A DNA stretch of 64,000 nt from assembly GCF_024323335.1 (NCBI RefSeq), contig NC_066582.1, forward strand, positions 180,988,782 to 181,052,781, written 5' to 3'. Positions 1 to 12,330 of this stretch are shown here, piece after piece. Every line of letters starts with the position of its first letter. Position 1 is the stretch's first letter. A program made the translations under genes and the position numbers. The DNA is from Lathyrus oleraceus (taxonomy: Eukaryota; Streptophyta; Magnoliopsida; Fabales; Fabaceae). The notes under the pieces were generated by a model. The model was not told the origin of the DNA. It made no database searches and was given only the letters and a program-made list of their open reading frames with translations.

Positions 1-3000
1 TGCCGAACTTGTCTTCTTTAATCGGCAAGTCAACCATCTTGCCCCAGCCTTCTGCTCTACCAGAATCCACAACTTCCTTGGCTTGCTTGTACGATGAAAT
101 TGAAGCACCTGGCTTCCTCTGCTCAGCACAAGCAACCCCTTCCAGCGCCACAGTCTCGAATGCCTGGCACAAGGTTTCATGGATCTCGCCATCTACCTCA
201 ACATACTTGAATGAGGAGAGATGACTCACCAGAATCTCTTCTTCGCCACAGACAGTCACAATCTGACCGTTCCAGACATATTTGAGTTTCTGATGGAGAG
301 TCGACGAGACTGCCCCAGCGGCGTGTATCCATGGACGCCCCAACAAACAACTGTAAGCAGGCTGAATGTCCATAACGTAGAAAACGACGTCGAAAATTTC
401 CGGACCTATCTTAACCGGCAAAGTGACTTCACCAAACACATACCGTTTGGATCCGTCAAAGGCACGCACAATCAGGTCACTGGGAGTGAGCACAACTCCC
501 TCGACATCGATCTTCTTCAATATTTGCTTGGGGAGGACATTCAGGGACGACCCGGTGTCTACCAGCACGTGAGATAGAACAGCACCCTTGCACTCCATAG
601 TGATGTGCAAGGCTTTGTTATGATTACGACCCTCAGGCGTTAGGTCTAGGTCAGTGAAACCTACACCGTGCCTGGTACTCACGTTGGCTAGTACACCCTC
701 CAACTGGTTGACGGATATCTCTTGCGGGACGTACGCCATGTTCAGCATCTTCAACAAAGCGTCCCGGTGTACCTCAGAGCACATCAGCAAAGAGAGTATT
801 GAAATTTTTGACGGAGTCTGATTGAGCTGATCTACGATCTTGTAGTCACTCTTTTTGAGAATCTTCATGAACTCCTCAACATCTTTTTCGAAAGAACCCT
901 CAGCCTCCTTCTGAGCCGGTTCCTCATCAACCACAGCTTGCTTGCCCTTAGCCCTTGCGGATGCCTCAGCAGTAGCATCCCTCAAAGGCTGAGGAGCAAA
1001 CAGTCGTCCACTCCTAGTGAAACCTCCTGGCCCTCCGACATTGTCCACCACAGGACTTGCAACCGCAGGAGTTCTCACAGGAGCACTGATAGTAACAGGT
1101 GCTTGCACAGCTGGTCTTGTCTGACTACCAGCCCTTCTATCATTGCGATAGGCGTTGTCGTACCTCCATGGAACAGCCCTACTATTTTCAACTCGCCTTC
1201 TGCCAGGCGCGACAATAGTAGTTGGTGCACGGATGGTTACCGGAGCTGGAATGGTAACCGGAGTATTGTTCGTGGTAGGTGCACTGACAGCCCCTCGCCC
1301 TCGTCTATCAGACGGCTTGAAATAAATGGTGACAGTAGACACTGCCCCATTACCCTTAACGGCCCGGCTGAACTGGAGACAGCCTTCATCAATCAGTTTC
1401 TGAATACCAGCCTTCAACTGGTCACAACCATTGGTAGCTTCTGAACAACCCACACAGTCTTCTTTACAACCTGGGTCCACACCCCCTTTCAGCAGACGGC
1501 CCTTTACTGTCAACAGAGAAGTCTGAATGTCTTCAACATTAACCACCAAGTCTTCAGCCTCTCCTTCTTCGACATTGTTCACCCTATGCCCGCCATGCTG
1601 AGGCATAGGATTGTTTACTACATTTGGCACTGGAGCAAAGTTGATCGCTTTAGCATCGATCAAGTCTTGAACTTTATGTTGCAGAGCCCGGCATCTTTCA
1701 GTGTGGTGGCCTGGTGCCCCAGAGTGAAAGTCACAGCGGACGTTCGCATCATACCCAAGCGGCAATACTGTTGGGGTAGCCATTGTACGCAACTCTACGA
1801 AACCCAATCTGAGCAACTCAGGCAAAAGCTCAGCATACGTCATGGGTAACGGGTCAAATCTTCTATTAGACTGCAGACCCTGTCTCGGCTGATAGGGACG
1901 TTGCTGTTGTTGTTGTGGTGGTTGTTGTTGTGGTTGTTGAGCCCTTTGTTGTTGTTGACGAGGCTGAGGTGCAGGAATAGTCACTGCAGCCACCGGACGA
2001 TTTTGGTCTCTGTTTGCACTTGCTCTGTACACACCCCCTCTGTGTTGTACAGCATTGGTCTCTCCTTCTCTACGGCGAGGTGCCCCAGAGAAGGGTTTCT
2101 TCGAGGACGACGAAGAACCCGCATCATGAATCCTCCCAGCTTTGATTAAACTTTCAGTTCTTTCGCCACAGATGACGACGTCAGAAAAACTTCCGAATGG
2201 GCAACTTCCCATCCGGTCCATATACACACCTTGCAGAGTGCTGATAAACATGTCAGTCAACTACCTTTCCAGCATAGGGGGTTGAACTCTCGCAGCCAAC
2301 TCGCGCCATCTCTGGGCGTACTCTTTAAAGCTTTCATTATTTTTCTGACAAAGACTCTGCAGCTGAGTCCTGGTCGGAGCCATGTCCATATTGTGCTTAT
2401 ACTGTCTGAGGAACGCCTCACCCAGATCTCTCCAGCATCTGATGGAATCCCGCTTGAGTTCCATGTACCAATCCAGAGATGCCCCAGATAGGCTATCTTG
2501 GAAGAAATACATCCACATCTTTTCATCATCAGTGTATGCGGATATCTTTCTGTAGTATGCCTGCACATGGGTGCGAGGGCAGGAGGTACCGTTGTATTTA
2601 TCAAATGACGGCGCCTTGAATTTGTGCGGGATTCTCAAGCCTTCAACCAATCCCATATTTGTAACATCAAAACCGAGAGAGTTTTGACATTCTATTGCCC
2701 TGATCTTCTCAGCAAGGGCCTCAACTTTACGATCTCTCGCATCATTTCTGCCCAAAATGTCGTCGTCTTCGCTGAGCATAGTGAACAAATCCTCTTGTCT
2801 GTCAACAATCGGAATTCTATTACGGGCTGGAACATGAATGACTCTGGCACTAGCAGCATCTAGAGCAATCGGTTGACCGTCAACTCGGATACCCCTCAAC
2901 TCTTCCCCTACAGCATAGTTGTTGACGGGAATAGCAGCAGCAGGAATGTCAGGAACTGGATTTCCTTCTGGTAGAGCCTGGTTGGGCGGTGGAATTGCAG

Positions 3001-3121
3001 CTTCTTGCCTCTGAACTAGTGCTCGGAGCTCTTCTTGGCCTTGTGCAACCCCTTGCATCATGTGCATGAACTGGGCCATGTTAGCCCTCATCTCTGCCAA
3101 CTCAGCTTGTACTTGATCCAT
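1..3121 (-). pseudogene. Element 1 gag-pro polyprotein, partial, one in-frame stop
   Basis: Encodes the capsid/nucleocapsid precursor and the start of the aspartic protease. From the ATG at 3121 there is a coiled-coil-like N-terminus, then a Ty3-type gag core (motifs YNGTSCPRTHVQAYY, DSLSGASLDWYM, WRDLGEAFLRQYKHN, RWRELAARV). A TAG at 2261-2263 interrupts the frame. On its far side the same frame is open to the window edge, which I checked codon by codon. It contains a Gln-rich stretch (about 1890-1970), a zinc-knuckle-like CDFHSGAPGHHTERC (about 1690-1740) and the protease active site DTGSS (545-559). The related element 3 has a Glu-type context where the stop lies, so one base change (GAG to TAG) would explain it. 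The frame may start upstream of the ATG, since peptide RYSTRLN before it is shared in type with elements 2 and 3. Confidence 0.9.
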
Positions 3122-3598
3122 GTTGCGTTGATGGTTGAGCCTCGTTGAGTAGCGGTGCGGTCTTTGATCAGCTATCCTGCCTGGACACAGGAATCAAAGT
3201 GAGAAGACGGCACAAGAACACCTGTTATGCAAATGATATGAGTATGATGTTTTAATGATATGCATGATGCACATGATATGCTCCTTTCTCAGGCATTCAA
3301 AGAGCCTGACCCATCCTCAAAAGATGGCAACCTGCAGCAACAAGAGAACAACAGGATACAAGGAAAATATGAGAACAACAGGGAAATACTGACAACCTTA
3401 TTTATACATAAGGGTAAAAAGGTCAATACAACCAAGTCAACAGAATATTCGCATAAACAGAGTACAAAGAAAGGAATCCCATCCAACAAGCCTGGAGGTG
3501 ATTCTCGACAAAAAAGATCCAAAGACGGAGTACAAACAAATGAATTCCATCCAACAAGCCTGGAGGTGATTCTCAATAAATACAAACAAAGATACAAT
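3122..3598 (-). other. Spacer between ORF1 and gag of element 1
   Basis: 477 bp between the ORF1 stop and the first gag ATG. The part next to gag (3122 to about 3180) is open in the gag frame and carries the conserved peptide RYSTRLN. A pyrimidine-rich stretch ending in CAG (AG at 3181-3182 on the minus strand) could be a splice acceptor. An imperfect direct repeat around GGAATTCCATCCAACAAGCC is visible at about 3472-3500 and 3540-3570. No gene of its own is supported. Confidence 0.55.
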
Positions 3599-5215
3599 CT
3601 AAGACAGACGGTCTTCCGGAATGAGAGTCTTCAGGTAATGGCACTGGTCTATCAACAGTGTGCATTCTGAACATTCTGGTAAAGGGGTGATCTTCTCCTT
3701 CAATTGTCTTCTAAGCTCCAAGACTTCTCCTCCAAGATACTCCTCTGATGTCTGTCTCAACTCCATCTCCTTCTTCAATTGAGCGTCTTTGTCTTTGAGT
3801 TGCTTCTCTAGGTCTCTGATCCTCTTCTGGTAGTTGACTTCTGCTCTCTGCAGTCTCAAGCACTCCCTATGTTCTTCATCCAACATAGACTCTATCTCCT
3901 CATATGATCTCTTCTTGCTCCTTGCTCTGCTAGCATCCTCTCCTTGCACTTCCCTGAGTTGATGGGCCATGTGCAACCTATCAGCTTTAGCTTTGTACAA
4001 CTCCATATGGGTGTCTTGCTCCTTCAGAGCTTGCTTATAGTGCTCAGCAGGCACACTATCAGCAAGAACCAAAGGTGGTTGCTCTTGCAATGGCTCCATC
4101 CTATCGTAGGGTAGCAGCAAAGTTTCCACTCTCTTCTTTACCCAATCGGTGTAATCGGGCATTGCAATGGCAAACTTCTTCCCCAAGACGGATCCATCCT
4201 TCGCTTCAACAAATTTCCAGGCTCTCCCAATCTGCTCCAATCTAACAGGGTCAGTACGCTTCTCAAAATACACACTCTCAACTATCTCAACTTCAAGTGG
4301 CCTTCTACTCATGACAAACCCTAGCTGGCGAAGAGAAAGAACTGGGTTGTAATTGATGCAACCCTTGGTCCCTACGAGTGGCACATTCCGGAATTCACCA
4401 CAACTCATGATAACATTCTTCACATCCATCCGGTACGACTGCCATCTGATGTCATAAGAAGTGAGCGACATGACCCTCTGAGTCCACTTAAGAGTGCTCT
4501 GGGTATCCACAAATGGTCCACTGGTTGGCAGAAGAGACATGAACCATTTGAACAGAAGAGGTAAGCAACACCTGATGGCTCCACCCTTACCATGCCTACT
4601 GTGGATGGCATAGTAAGTGTCAGCTAACAAGGTAGGGACTGGATTCCCTCTGATGAAAATGCTGATGGCGGTGTAGTCAATGAAATTAGGCATACTTGGG
4701 AATAGGACGATCCCATAGATCATGGCAGCAAGCTGAGCGTGAAAAACTTCCCAATTCCCCTTCTTTGCTTCATTTCTGGCAACCCTCAGAAGAAACTTCA
4801 ACGGCAAACCCACAGCTTCCCCACAGGGCTTCCAATTCTCACCCACTTCCTTAACACTCATCTGGAGAGCTCTGGCAATCAATCTGAAGTCAACCTCCTT
4901 CGGGACGTCCAAAAAGGGTGTCTGATGCTGAACTGGGACATTCATCAGAATGGAGTACTCCTCAAGAGTAGGTGCTAGCTGGTAATCTTGAAATGTGAAG
5001 CATCTGAGCTCTGGATCATAGAACTGTAGTAGTGTCTGCAGAGGCACCGGATCCACTACTGTCTTCAGCACTGTCAAGATATCTCCATACTGTCCAACGA
5101 AACTCTTCAGACGATCATCTGTCACAAAGCTACCCAACTCAATCAGTGAAGTCAACGGCTCACGATGGAAACTGTAGGAACAGGTCTTCCGCTTCGGCTC
5201 TGAGACTGTTGCCAT
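3599..5215 (-). CDS. Element 1 ORF1 protein (Ogre-specific, plant-mobile-domain-like plus coiled coil)
   Basis: 538 codons without interruption. I chose the ATG at 5215 (MATVSEPKRKT) over an upstream start 16 codons earlier because it matches where the homologous ORF1s begin. Residues about 25-370 form the globular part shared with the ORF1s at 30362 and 56281; the best conserved block is QFYDPELRCFTFQDYQLAP near residues 64-82. Further shared blocks are a CCLPLLFKWF segment and a G-INYNP-L--RQLGF segment. This resembles the plant mobile domain / DUF7745 type of family (from memory, not searched). Residues about 390-510 are rich in Lys, Glu, Arg and Leu in heptad-like order, a predicted coiled coil. 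Such an extra ORF upstream of gag is a hallmark of Ogre elements and its biochemical role is not established. Intactness here contrasts with the stop-ridden copies in elements 2 and 3. Confidence 0.9.
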   Translation of the reverse strand: MATVSEPKRKTCSYSFHREPLTSLIELGSFVTDDRLKSFVGQYGDILTVLKTVVDPVPLQTLLQFYDPELRCFTFQDYQLAPTLEEYSILMNVPVQHQTPFLDVPKEVDFRLIARALQMSVKEVGENWKPCGEAVGLPLKFLLRVARNEAKKGNWEVFHAQLAAMIYGIVLFPSMPNFIDYTAISIFIRGNPVPTLLADTYYAIHSRHGKGGAIRCCLPLLFKWFMSLLPTSGPFVDTQSTLKWTQRVMSLTSYDIRWQSYRMDVKNVIMSCGEFRNVPLVGTKGCINYNPVLSLRQLGFVMSRRPLEVEIVESVYFEKRTDPVRLEQIGRAWKFVEAKDGSVLGKKFAIAMPDYTDWVKKRVETLLLPYDRMEPLQEQPPLVLADSVPAEHYKQALKEQDTHMELYKAKADRLHMAHQLREVQGEDASRARSKKRSYEEIESMLDEEHRECLRLQRAEVNYQKRIRDLEKQLKDKDAQLKKEMELRQTSEEYLGGEVLELRRQLKEKITPLPECSECTLLIDQCHYLKTLIPEDRLS

Positions 5216-6016
5216 CTCTATCAGTAGACAAGCTCTGGAATGTACCTGAGAAATGATATGCATGCAGAGATTAGTTTTTTTTTCTCTCTTTTTTTTTGAT
5301 TGATTTTTTTTTTGATTTTTTTTTTTTTTTTACTGCGTTTCTTTTGAAAAAATAAATATGCTATGATGCAAATGATGCATACTGGACTGGCTGGTTGTGC
5401 AAACTCTGATCACTAGGTCGAAGCTTCAGTCAAAAATCAGAACCCAAATCCAACTTAAGGTCAACTGAACACACTGTTGTCTGAACTAGAGTCACCAACA
5501 GAACCAAGTCACCAACGGTACCTGTAATGATCAACCCTTCCCCACTCACGGGTGTAGTCTAGGCCAGGGTAAAGGCTGAGAGAAACGCAGCATAAATAAC
5601 CTTTCGCAGAATACCATCATATACACACCCGAAGTATGTAACGACGATACCCCACCAGGGTCTGAACTGCTCGTGATATCAATGTTCCGCTAAGTGGCGC
5701 CATACCACCCGCTTCCCATGAATCACTCTATTCCTAGGTTTCCTAGATTTCACTCATGGTCTGGGTATTGGACCTTTTACCTCAACTCACACCCACCCCA
5801 CACAGAAAAAACAGACAACCAGCCAGGCAAAATGAATAATGAATATGAATGCAAACATAATTACAAACATAAATGCAAACAAAAGACAATGAATGCAAAC
5901 AGTAAATAATGAATGCAATAAATAAACACAGCACAAAGCAACCAAAACCCTAACCTAGAGAGCGCTAGGAGAGACTCGCTCAGGGAAGATGGACCAGCAT
6001 AGGTCAACTTCTGATG
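5216..6016 (-). other. Leader (5' UTR) of element 1 with T-rich tract
   Basis: Lies between the PBS and the ORF1 start. Its main oddity is a T-rich run on the plus strand at about 5274-5331, so an A-rich tract on the element's sense strand shortly upstream of the ORF1 ATG. The remainder (5340-6016) has no credible ORF. Stretches such as 5820-5930 are simple, A-rich repeats of an 'aaatgcaaacataa' kind. Confidence 0.7.
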
Positions 6017-6034
6017 TCCCCAGCAGAGTCGCCA
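6017..6034 (-). promoter_or_regulatory. Primer-binding site (PBS) of element 1
   Basis: On the minus strand the sequence is TGGCGACTCTGCTGGGGA, two bases after the LTR end. It corresponds to the 3' end of a tRNA; Ogre elements are described as using tRNA-Arg. Element 2 has the closely matching TGGCGACTCTGTCGGGGA at its own PBS. Reverse transcription of the element RNA would start here. Confidence 0.88.
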
Positions 6035-6036
6035 GC

Positions 6037-9000
6037 TGTCGCATTACGCGAAAAACCGGCGGGAAAAGAAAGAACAACAGAGCCGCCACCGTGCGTTATT
6101 TATCCCAAAAGAGGGAAAGGAAACGCTCAGAGTAAACCTGGGAAAGAACATGGTCTCGCGACCAAAGAGAATGGGTTCGGGAGTCGGTTATGCGAAGGGA
6201 AGGTATTAGCACCCCTACGCATCCGTAGTACTCTACGGGATCCACGCACAAAAGGAAGGAAAATTGGTTGCTAAACACTGCTCAAACTCACACACACTGG
6301 CTGAAAGAGACAAAAGAGACTGACTGAAACTGACTCGGCGGGATATCGCATCCTGGGCCTACTTAGTCTATCGGGCATAGACATCAGAGTCGAAGTAGTT
6401 CGGACTGGGGAAACGACACATGCTCGCTAGGATATCGCATCCTATGCATACGTATCTTCTCGGACGAGAGAAGAATCAGAGCATTCGTAGCTCGGCTGAC
6501 ACGCACACAAACAAACAGACAAAGGCAAACGTGGAGCCCGACTGCCGATCACTGGACTTATGTCAGCATCCGAACCTAAACACACACACACTGGAACCCA
6601 ACTTCCACTCGATGGACTTACATCGGCTTCCAAGCACACAACAACACAACAAGTTAATAGGGAGTCGGGGACTCGAGCCTATAACTGTCAAACAACACAC
6701 ACAAAAGAAAAGAAAAGGCGCCCGGAGAGATCAGCTCAATCTCCTGCCTACATACTTCATCTGGTATGAAGATCAGGGCGATGTAGTTCCCCTACGCAGG
6801 GACAAAGGGTCTAGCCTAACCAGATAACAGAGGGAGACACAACTCTAGGGAGACTATGACTCGAGCCTAGATGTTTTCATGCAAAATCAACCCTAAGTTA
6901 AGGTTTCTAGCTAACTGGCACAAGGGCCAACCTATCCTAGACACAACTTGCACAGGAAGCAAGGGTCTCGATTGCAACAAGGGCAAGAGAAAGGGGAGGT
7001 CTCAATCACAACAGGGGTGAGAGAAAAGAATAAGTGTTAGTGGTTAGTCAAACTCGACAAGACGTCGCATCTCGTGCCTACGTATCTCATTTGGACATGA
7101 GAATCAGAGTTGCCGTAGTTCGGCTAAACTATTCCTGTTGGTTTGTGTTTTTTAAGTGGACAACGTTACTGCACAATCTACCTGATGCTCGACCTTGGGA
7201 GACTTACTCATCTGTAGTAGAAGGAGTTAACGTATCCTTAAGAGGGGATGATGTTTGTTTGTGTTTTAAGAAAGCGCAAGCAAGAAAGGAAGTCCTAGAC
7301 GAAGGAACCGTGCTACCTTAATTGACATGCAAACGAGACTACGCGGAGTCTAACAAACCTAGGGGATATGATCACACCACACAAACACACACAAACACAT
7401 TCAGCATAAGGTAAACACACCAACAAGGGGGCTCAAACATGGGTTAGGTTTTAGTCGAGGGGTCACGTCAACCTCAACAAACAAACCTCTGGAATGGGGT
7501 GAGTGTTGCTCTTAACCTTGCCATTGAGGGGCTAAGGTGAAGCAGATGAAAGGAGATGAGGGGTGTGCCTCATTGCTTCTATCCCTGGCCAGGGAGAGCA
7601 TTTGACAAGAATGTGTGGGTTCAGAAAGTGGGAACCCTTCTACACATTTGATACTGACTCAACTGTGCAATTGCACAAAATCTTGGGTTTTTATCTGAAA
7701 TGCATCAACACAGTGGTGTGAGCAAAACAGAAGACACACTGAATAGCAGGGGATAGGTTGCTTATCCCTTGGTTCTGCCAATTGCCTCTTCACTTAGGAG
7801 GTCTTTGACTCTGTACAAGGACAAATTAAACATACACAAGCATTGCCTCTTAAGGAGGACTTCAGACAGTTGCCTGGCCAAGTAACAGGCCAGGTCTTCC
7901 AGACTACATGAAGAAAAAGGAATTATACCTCAAGCAAGTTGCTAAATAGCAAAGCAAAGCAAGTTCAAAGAACTTAAGCAACTAAGGGTACCTGAAATAG
8001 TCAAACTAATCAGTACACATTTCAACAGTCAAAACAAAAGGAATTGGGAAACAACAGTCAACACAGAGGGACCAATGTGCAAAGCACAATACTCAAACTA
8101 TATGAGTCACACCACCTACAAAACAAAGGTTAGCACATGATATGTAATCAAACTCAATCAAATTTGTATGATCTTTGAGGCATTGTTGCTTAACCTGAAA
8201 CATGAACTCAATCATAAGCCCAAAAGACCACTAGGACAAGCCTAGGGTCAAAAACAAATGGGAAAGTCAAAACAGCAAATGAAAGTCAACCAAAGTCAAG
8301 TTCAACATTTAAGAAGCAAGCTCAATTGGTCTCAAGTTTATATCATGCATCATCATCATTTCATGAGCAAAGGAAATCAAAGCAATGCAAACAGAAGCTC
8401 ACAGAAGTCAACAGAATGACTTGCATCAAAAGTCAACTCAAACATTTTCAAAAAATCATCAAATAATTCATGTTCAATCCTAACACCTAGCATGGTAAGC
8501 ATGTCAAATTTCATTGCATTTGGACAAGTGGAAGGCAGTCAATGAAAATCATAAAGTCAAAGCAAATTCAAGCATGCACAAAGAAGTCAAACAAACATGG
8601 GTCAACTTCAAAAAATCATAACCAAATGAAAACAGATGAGAAATGAATGGGATCAACACCAATGCAAAGCTCAAGATGTCTAGTATGCACATGCAAAATT
8701 TCATGATCATACAATAAGGTATGAGAATTTCCCAAATGAAATGGCAAAGTGTGTCACACAAAGTCAACATTTGACTAGGCAGGGAGGAAAAATCTCAAAC
8801 AAATGGAAAATAGCACAATTAATTCCAAGAAAAATCACAAGTCCACTAGACATATAAGAGAGGGATTATGCAAAATTTGGGGTCAATTGGAGGCCAGGAA
8901 GCATGTCAACAAAATTCATGAATTTGCACATCCATGGTGTGACACAAGTTGTCACACCCTACTTCAAAAATTCATAACACACAAACCACATATGATAAAA

Positions 9001-11349
9001 TCATGATGTTTACACCAAAATAAGCATGAGTGAGTGTAGAATAACCACAAAAAATTTCAGATCAAATGGATGCAACATGATTATTTCACAATGGTTTTGG
9101 CAACATGTACAAGATATGGTCACATTACACAAACCCTAAGGCCATTTAAAAAACAGTGATCAGAAAATTCATTAAAAATCATGACAAAATAATAGACATC
9201 GAACAGGACATGATGCAAAAATTGGCATGAATTTTGGAATTGAAATGAACAAGATATGATTTTTGCAAAATTGATGATCAAATGAAATAATTATTTGAAA
9301 TTAAAATGAATTGTTTTGGATAATTAAAGGACCGAGTGGCATTGTTGTAATTTGGGACCTCATTAATCAAAACGACAGCGTACAAGGGAGGCAGAACGAA
9401 ATGTTCTGATTGGCCATCACCAATGAAACAGTAACATGAGCAGAAAACAAGCAACAACAACCAATCGCAGTTCATGTTTTCTGGGCAACTTTTAGGGTTT
9501 CAGAAACAGCAAGGCAACATCTTCTTCATGCAATCATCATAACGAAAATCAAACATAACTTCATAAACAGCATGGCAACCAACATTCATGCAATACCAAG
9601 CAAAAATACAGCAAACACGATTCTGGGAAAATCTGGAAAATGGCTCTAGGGTTTCAGCAGCATATCTTCATCATTAACAATCAAACATGAAAATCAAAGT
9701 GCCCAGAAATCACAGATATGCATACTAATCAAACCAATGAAGCAAGCACAGTCATAATCCAAGCATGGTTTTCAGTGAATCATCATCATCAAAGCAAATC
9801 GATTGAAAACAAGTTTGAACATAAAAATGAAAATCCAGATTTCTCACAGCATAGTTAACCATTTCAAGTGGGACAAGTTGCAATGGATTCAACATTAAAA
9901 GACCTATCTAAAGCATCTCATTATTTGGTAAATGGAGAAGGTCGAGCACTTACTTGATTTCGAAGAAAAGTGTGGAGCAGCGGTTTTTTGAACGCTTCAA
10001 GCTCAAACAGAAGTTCACAATCCTTTGGAATGAAGGAATCTTGAAGGAACTTAGCTCAATGGTGCTTGGAATCCTTCAGATCTCGATTTGCCATTGTTAT
10101 GCCTTGGAGAAAACAGAGCTCGAAAGGGAGTTCCAGCTGGGGTTTGATGGTTCAAAAGAGCTCCCAATGATGGCTAGGTGAAGAAGGAAGCAAGATTGGC
10201 TCGAGTGTTTTGGGATTTTTGCTCAGAAATTCCAAATCGTGAAAATGGTGATTTGAGGAAATGAGAGAATTCTGGTGCGTTATGGCTGCTGTTAGGGTTT
10301 GTTTTGACAGAAAAATCACCTTATATTTGCTGTTTAACATTGCTTAATGAAGTGGTAAGCTTGTTTAACTTAAATGAACCAAAATGCAAATTTGCTAATT
10401 TTGACCATTGCACATGGAGGGTGTATAGTTCTGCACGAATTGGGCCTCAAACATGTTGCAAATACCATTCTAAACAATTCCCAATTGGCCAAATGGTTTA
10501 AAAATCACTAATTCAAAAAGTCAACCTTTGGTCCACACTTGAATTTAAATGAGATAAGACAAAAATGCCATTTTGATTGGCAAGGTTTTGGTGTATGAAA
10601 TTTATATTTTTGGAAAGAGGAGATGAAATGTGGTTTGTAGGAAAAAAACCCCACCAAAATTGGCCAAATGGTTTGAGAGATATGGCCTTTTGAAGTTCAA
10701 GATTTTGTGAAAATGATTTGATCATATCTTGACAACCATGCATGGGAATTGAGAGTTCTTGGACTTTTTGAAAATGGGAGAACAAGATCTTCAACTTTCA
10801 TGTTGGGCAAAAATTCATTTGAAGCTTGTATCATGATGCAAGTTGAGGATCAAGAAGTTTCCATTTTTGGCAGTTAAAATTACAGGTCCAGTTTCTATTT
10901 TTGGAAATTTTCTGTTTGGCTTCAAATTCTTCAATGATGTTGATTGCCATGATATGTGAGGCCTATTGGGACATGAATGAGCTCTTTCAAACCAAATTCA
11001 TCCATTAAAACTATCAAAATCAACCACAGTTGACCAACTTTGACTTTCTAAGGTTTTTGACTGTCTGTGCATGAACTGATGGCTTCTGAACATCCAACCC
11101 TTGACTTAAACACTTCAAATGGACCTCCAAGTCATGTGAACTTGTTGGACAAACCCTAGGGCCTTGGCTCCTTGAGAAATTGCACCTGCTTGCTTGGTTG
11201 ACTGACCTCCTGACCAGTTTGACCTAATTTCTTGATTGGCTTGCACTTGAGGCAAATGGATCAATGCAATGCTATGCAGTGGACCATGATATGCTATGAC
11301 CTAATATGAGAATGTATGTACAATGATAGGTGCAAATTGAGGTGCTACA
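6037..11349 (-). repeat. 5' LTR of element 1 (LTR family alpha, 5.3 kb)
   Basis: 5313 bp. On the element strand it begins TGTAGCACCTC (at 11349) and ends GCGACA (at 6037), so it has the TG...CA ends of LTRs and sits two bases from the PBS. The same family, in the other orientation, starts at 58031. The two copies match over long stretches: 6690-6950 is the reverse complement of about 63730-63980, and the alpha start at 11300-11349 mirrors 58031-58080. No coding sequence is supported inside; the short ORFs read through it are chance. A PBS-like TGGCGGCTCTG lies near its inner end (6088-6078). Confidence 0.92.
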
Positions 11350-12330
11350 CCAGGGTTGAGCCTTTAAGGTAGATGATTCACGTTCACCCTTTACCTCTCT
11401 CTCTCCAACAGATGCTTCCCTCATGTGAGGATTGGATGAGTATTGTATTGGTGATGCAGAACAGTGATATTTGTATCCTTTGTGATCGTTCTGTCAGCAT
11501 AATCATCATATATACATATACGTATACATATACATCATTGAATTAATAATTCACTTTGTGATCCATTATTTCTCTGATCTTCTGCTACGGTGGTATCCTA
11601 TTCCTCCCACGTAGATTTGGTATGTTTGTCCTCTCTCAATTGTAAAGTGTCATCCCCTTAAGCAGAAAGAATTTAACCTTTCTCATTCCCCATTGAGTTA
11701 CTTCCTCGTGGATGATCATTATTTCAGTTTCCTCCCCAGTTGATTATATGGATGGAATCACTCCCCCTGAGATATATCCTCATTGGGTTGAGTCTTTGAT
11801 TGACCATTTCTTTCTAGATCTTACCTCGATAGATGCTTTTGGTCCCCTGAGAGTCTACTACCCGGTAACTAGTAATATTCTTCTCAATTTGCAAGTATTT
11901 CACTTTTTCCCCAATACCCAGCAAAAGTAACATTTTTTCTCCCCAGCGGATTCGTTTTCACGTCTCCCAGGAAGTCTATCCTTCATATGTTCGTCCTCAC
12001 CGATGTCGGATATTCTTTCCCTTTTGAGTTTATCCTTGATATGTTCATCTTAACCGATGACAGATATTCTCGTTTCCGTATTCTACCTAGTAAAAAGGTA
12101 GTAGTAATCCCTATTTTGTTCCCCAGAAGGTTAATCCTTAATATGTCCATCCTAACCAATGACATATTTCCTCTTCTTTGTGGTCTTCTTCCCAGTAGCC
12201 GGTAGTTGTAAATCCTGCTTCCCCTTTTTGCGGAGTCTATCCTTGATATGTTCACTTTAACCGGTGACATATATTCTCTTTTCGGTATTCTATCTAGTAA
12301 CTGATAGATATAATTCCTATTTACATAGCA
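11350..12330 (+). mobile_element. Ogre 3' UTR remnant, plus orientation
   Basis: Holds scattered units such as CTACCCGGTAACTAGTAAT (11861), CCCAGTAGCCGGTAG (12191) and 'tatccttgatatgttca' (12021, 12238). They match, as reverse complement, the 'taccggttactgggta' units in the 3' UTR of element 3 (44060-45040). The fragment is therefore a plus-strand piece of the 3' UTR of an Ogre related to elements 2 and 3. Element 1 was inserted at its left edge. No coding potential. Confidence 0.6.

Larger units (their letters stand above)
1..11349 (-). mobile_element. Element 1: Ogre-type Ty3/gypsy (Tat lineage) retrotransposon, 5' part
   Basis: Reading on the minus strand, the order is 5' LTR (11349 to 6037), PBS (6034 to 6017), leader, ORF1 (5215 to 3599), then gag-pro (3121 to the left window edge). 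RT, RNase H, integrase and the 3' LTR lie outside the window. A separate ORF1 ahead of gag and an LTR above 5 kb are diagnostic of Ogre elements of legumes. The element is well preserved: ORF1 is uninterrupted and gag-pro has a single stop codon. Beyond the LTR end at 11349 the flank begins CCAGG (11350-11354), the candidate 5-bp target-site duplication; its partner is out of view. The flank looks like the 3' UTR of another Ogre, so element 1 is itself nested. Confidence 0.93.

Noticed and set aside
938..2149. Several plus-strand ORFs of 80-170 codons
   Set aside because: They lie antisense to the gag-pro frame of element 1, which has clear gag and protease motifs; the plus-strand products have no recognisable features.
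5274..5331. Tail of a non-LTR retroposon
   Set aside because: The T-rich run sits in the leader of element 1 with no retroposon body or target duplication visible on either side.
6017..6034. tRNA gene
   Set aside because: Only the 18-nt complement of a tRNA 3' end is present; this is a primer-binding site, as is 29497-29514.
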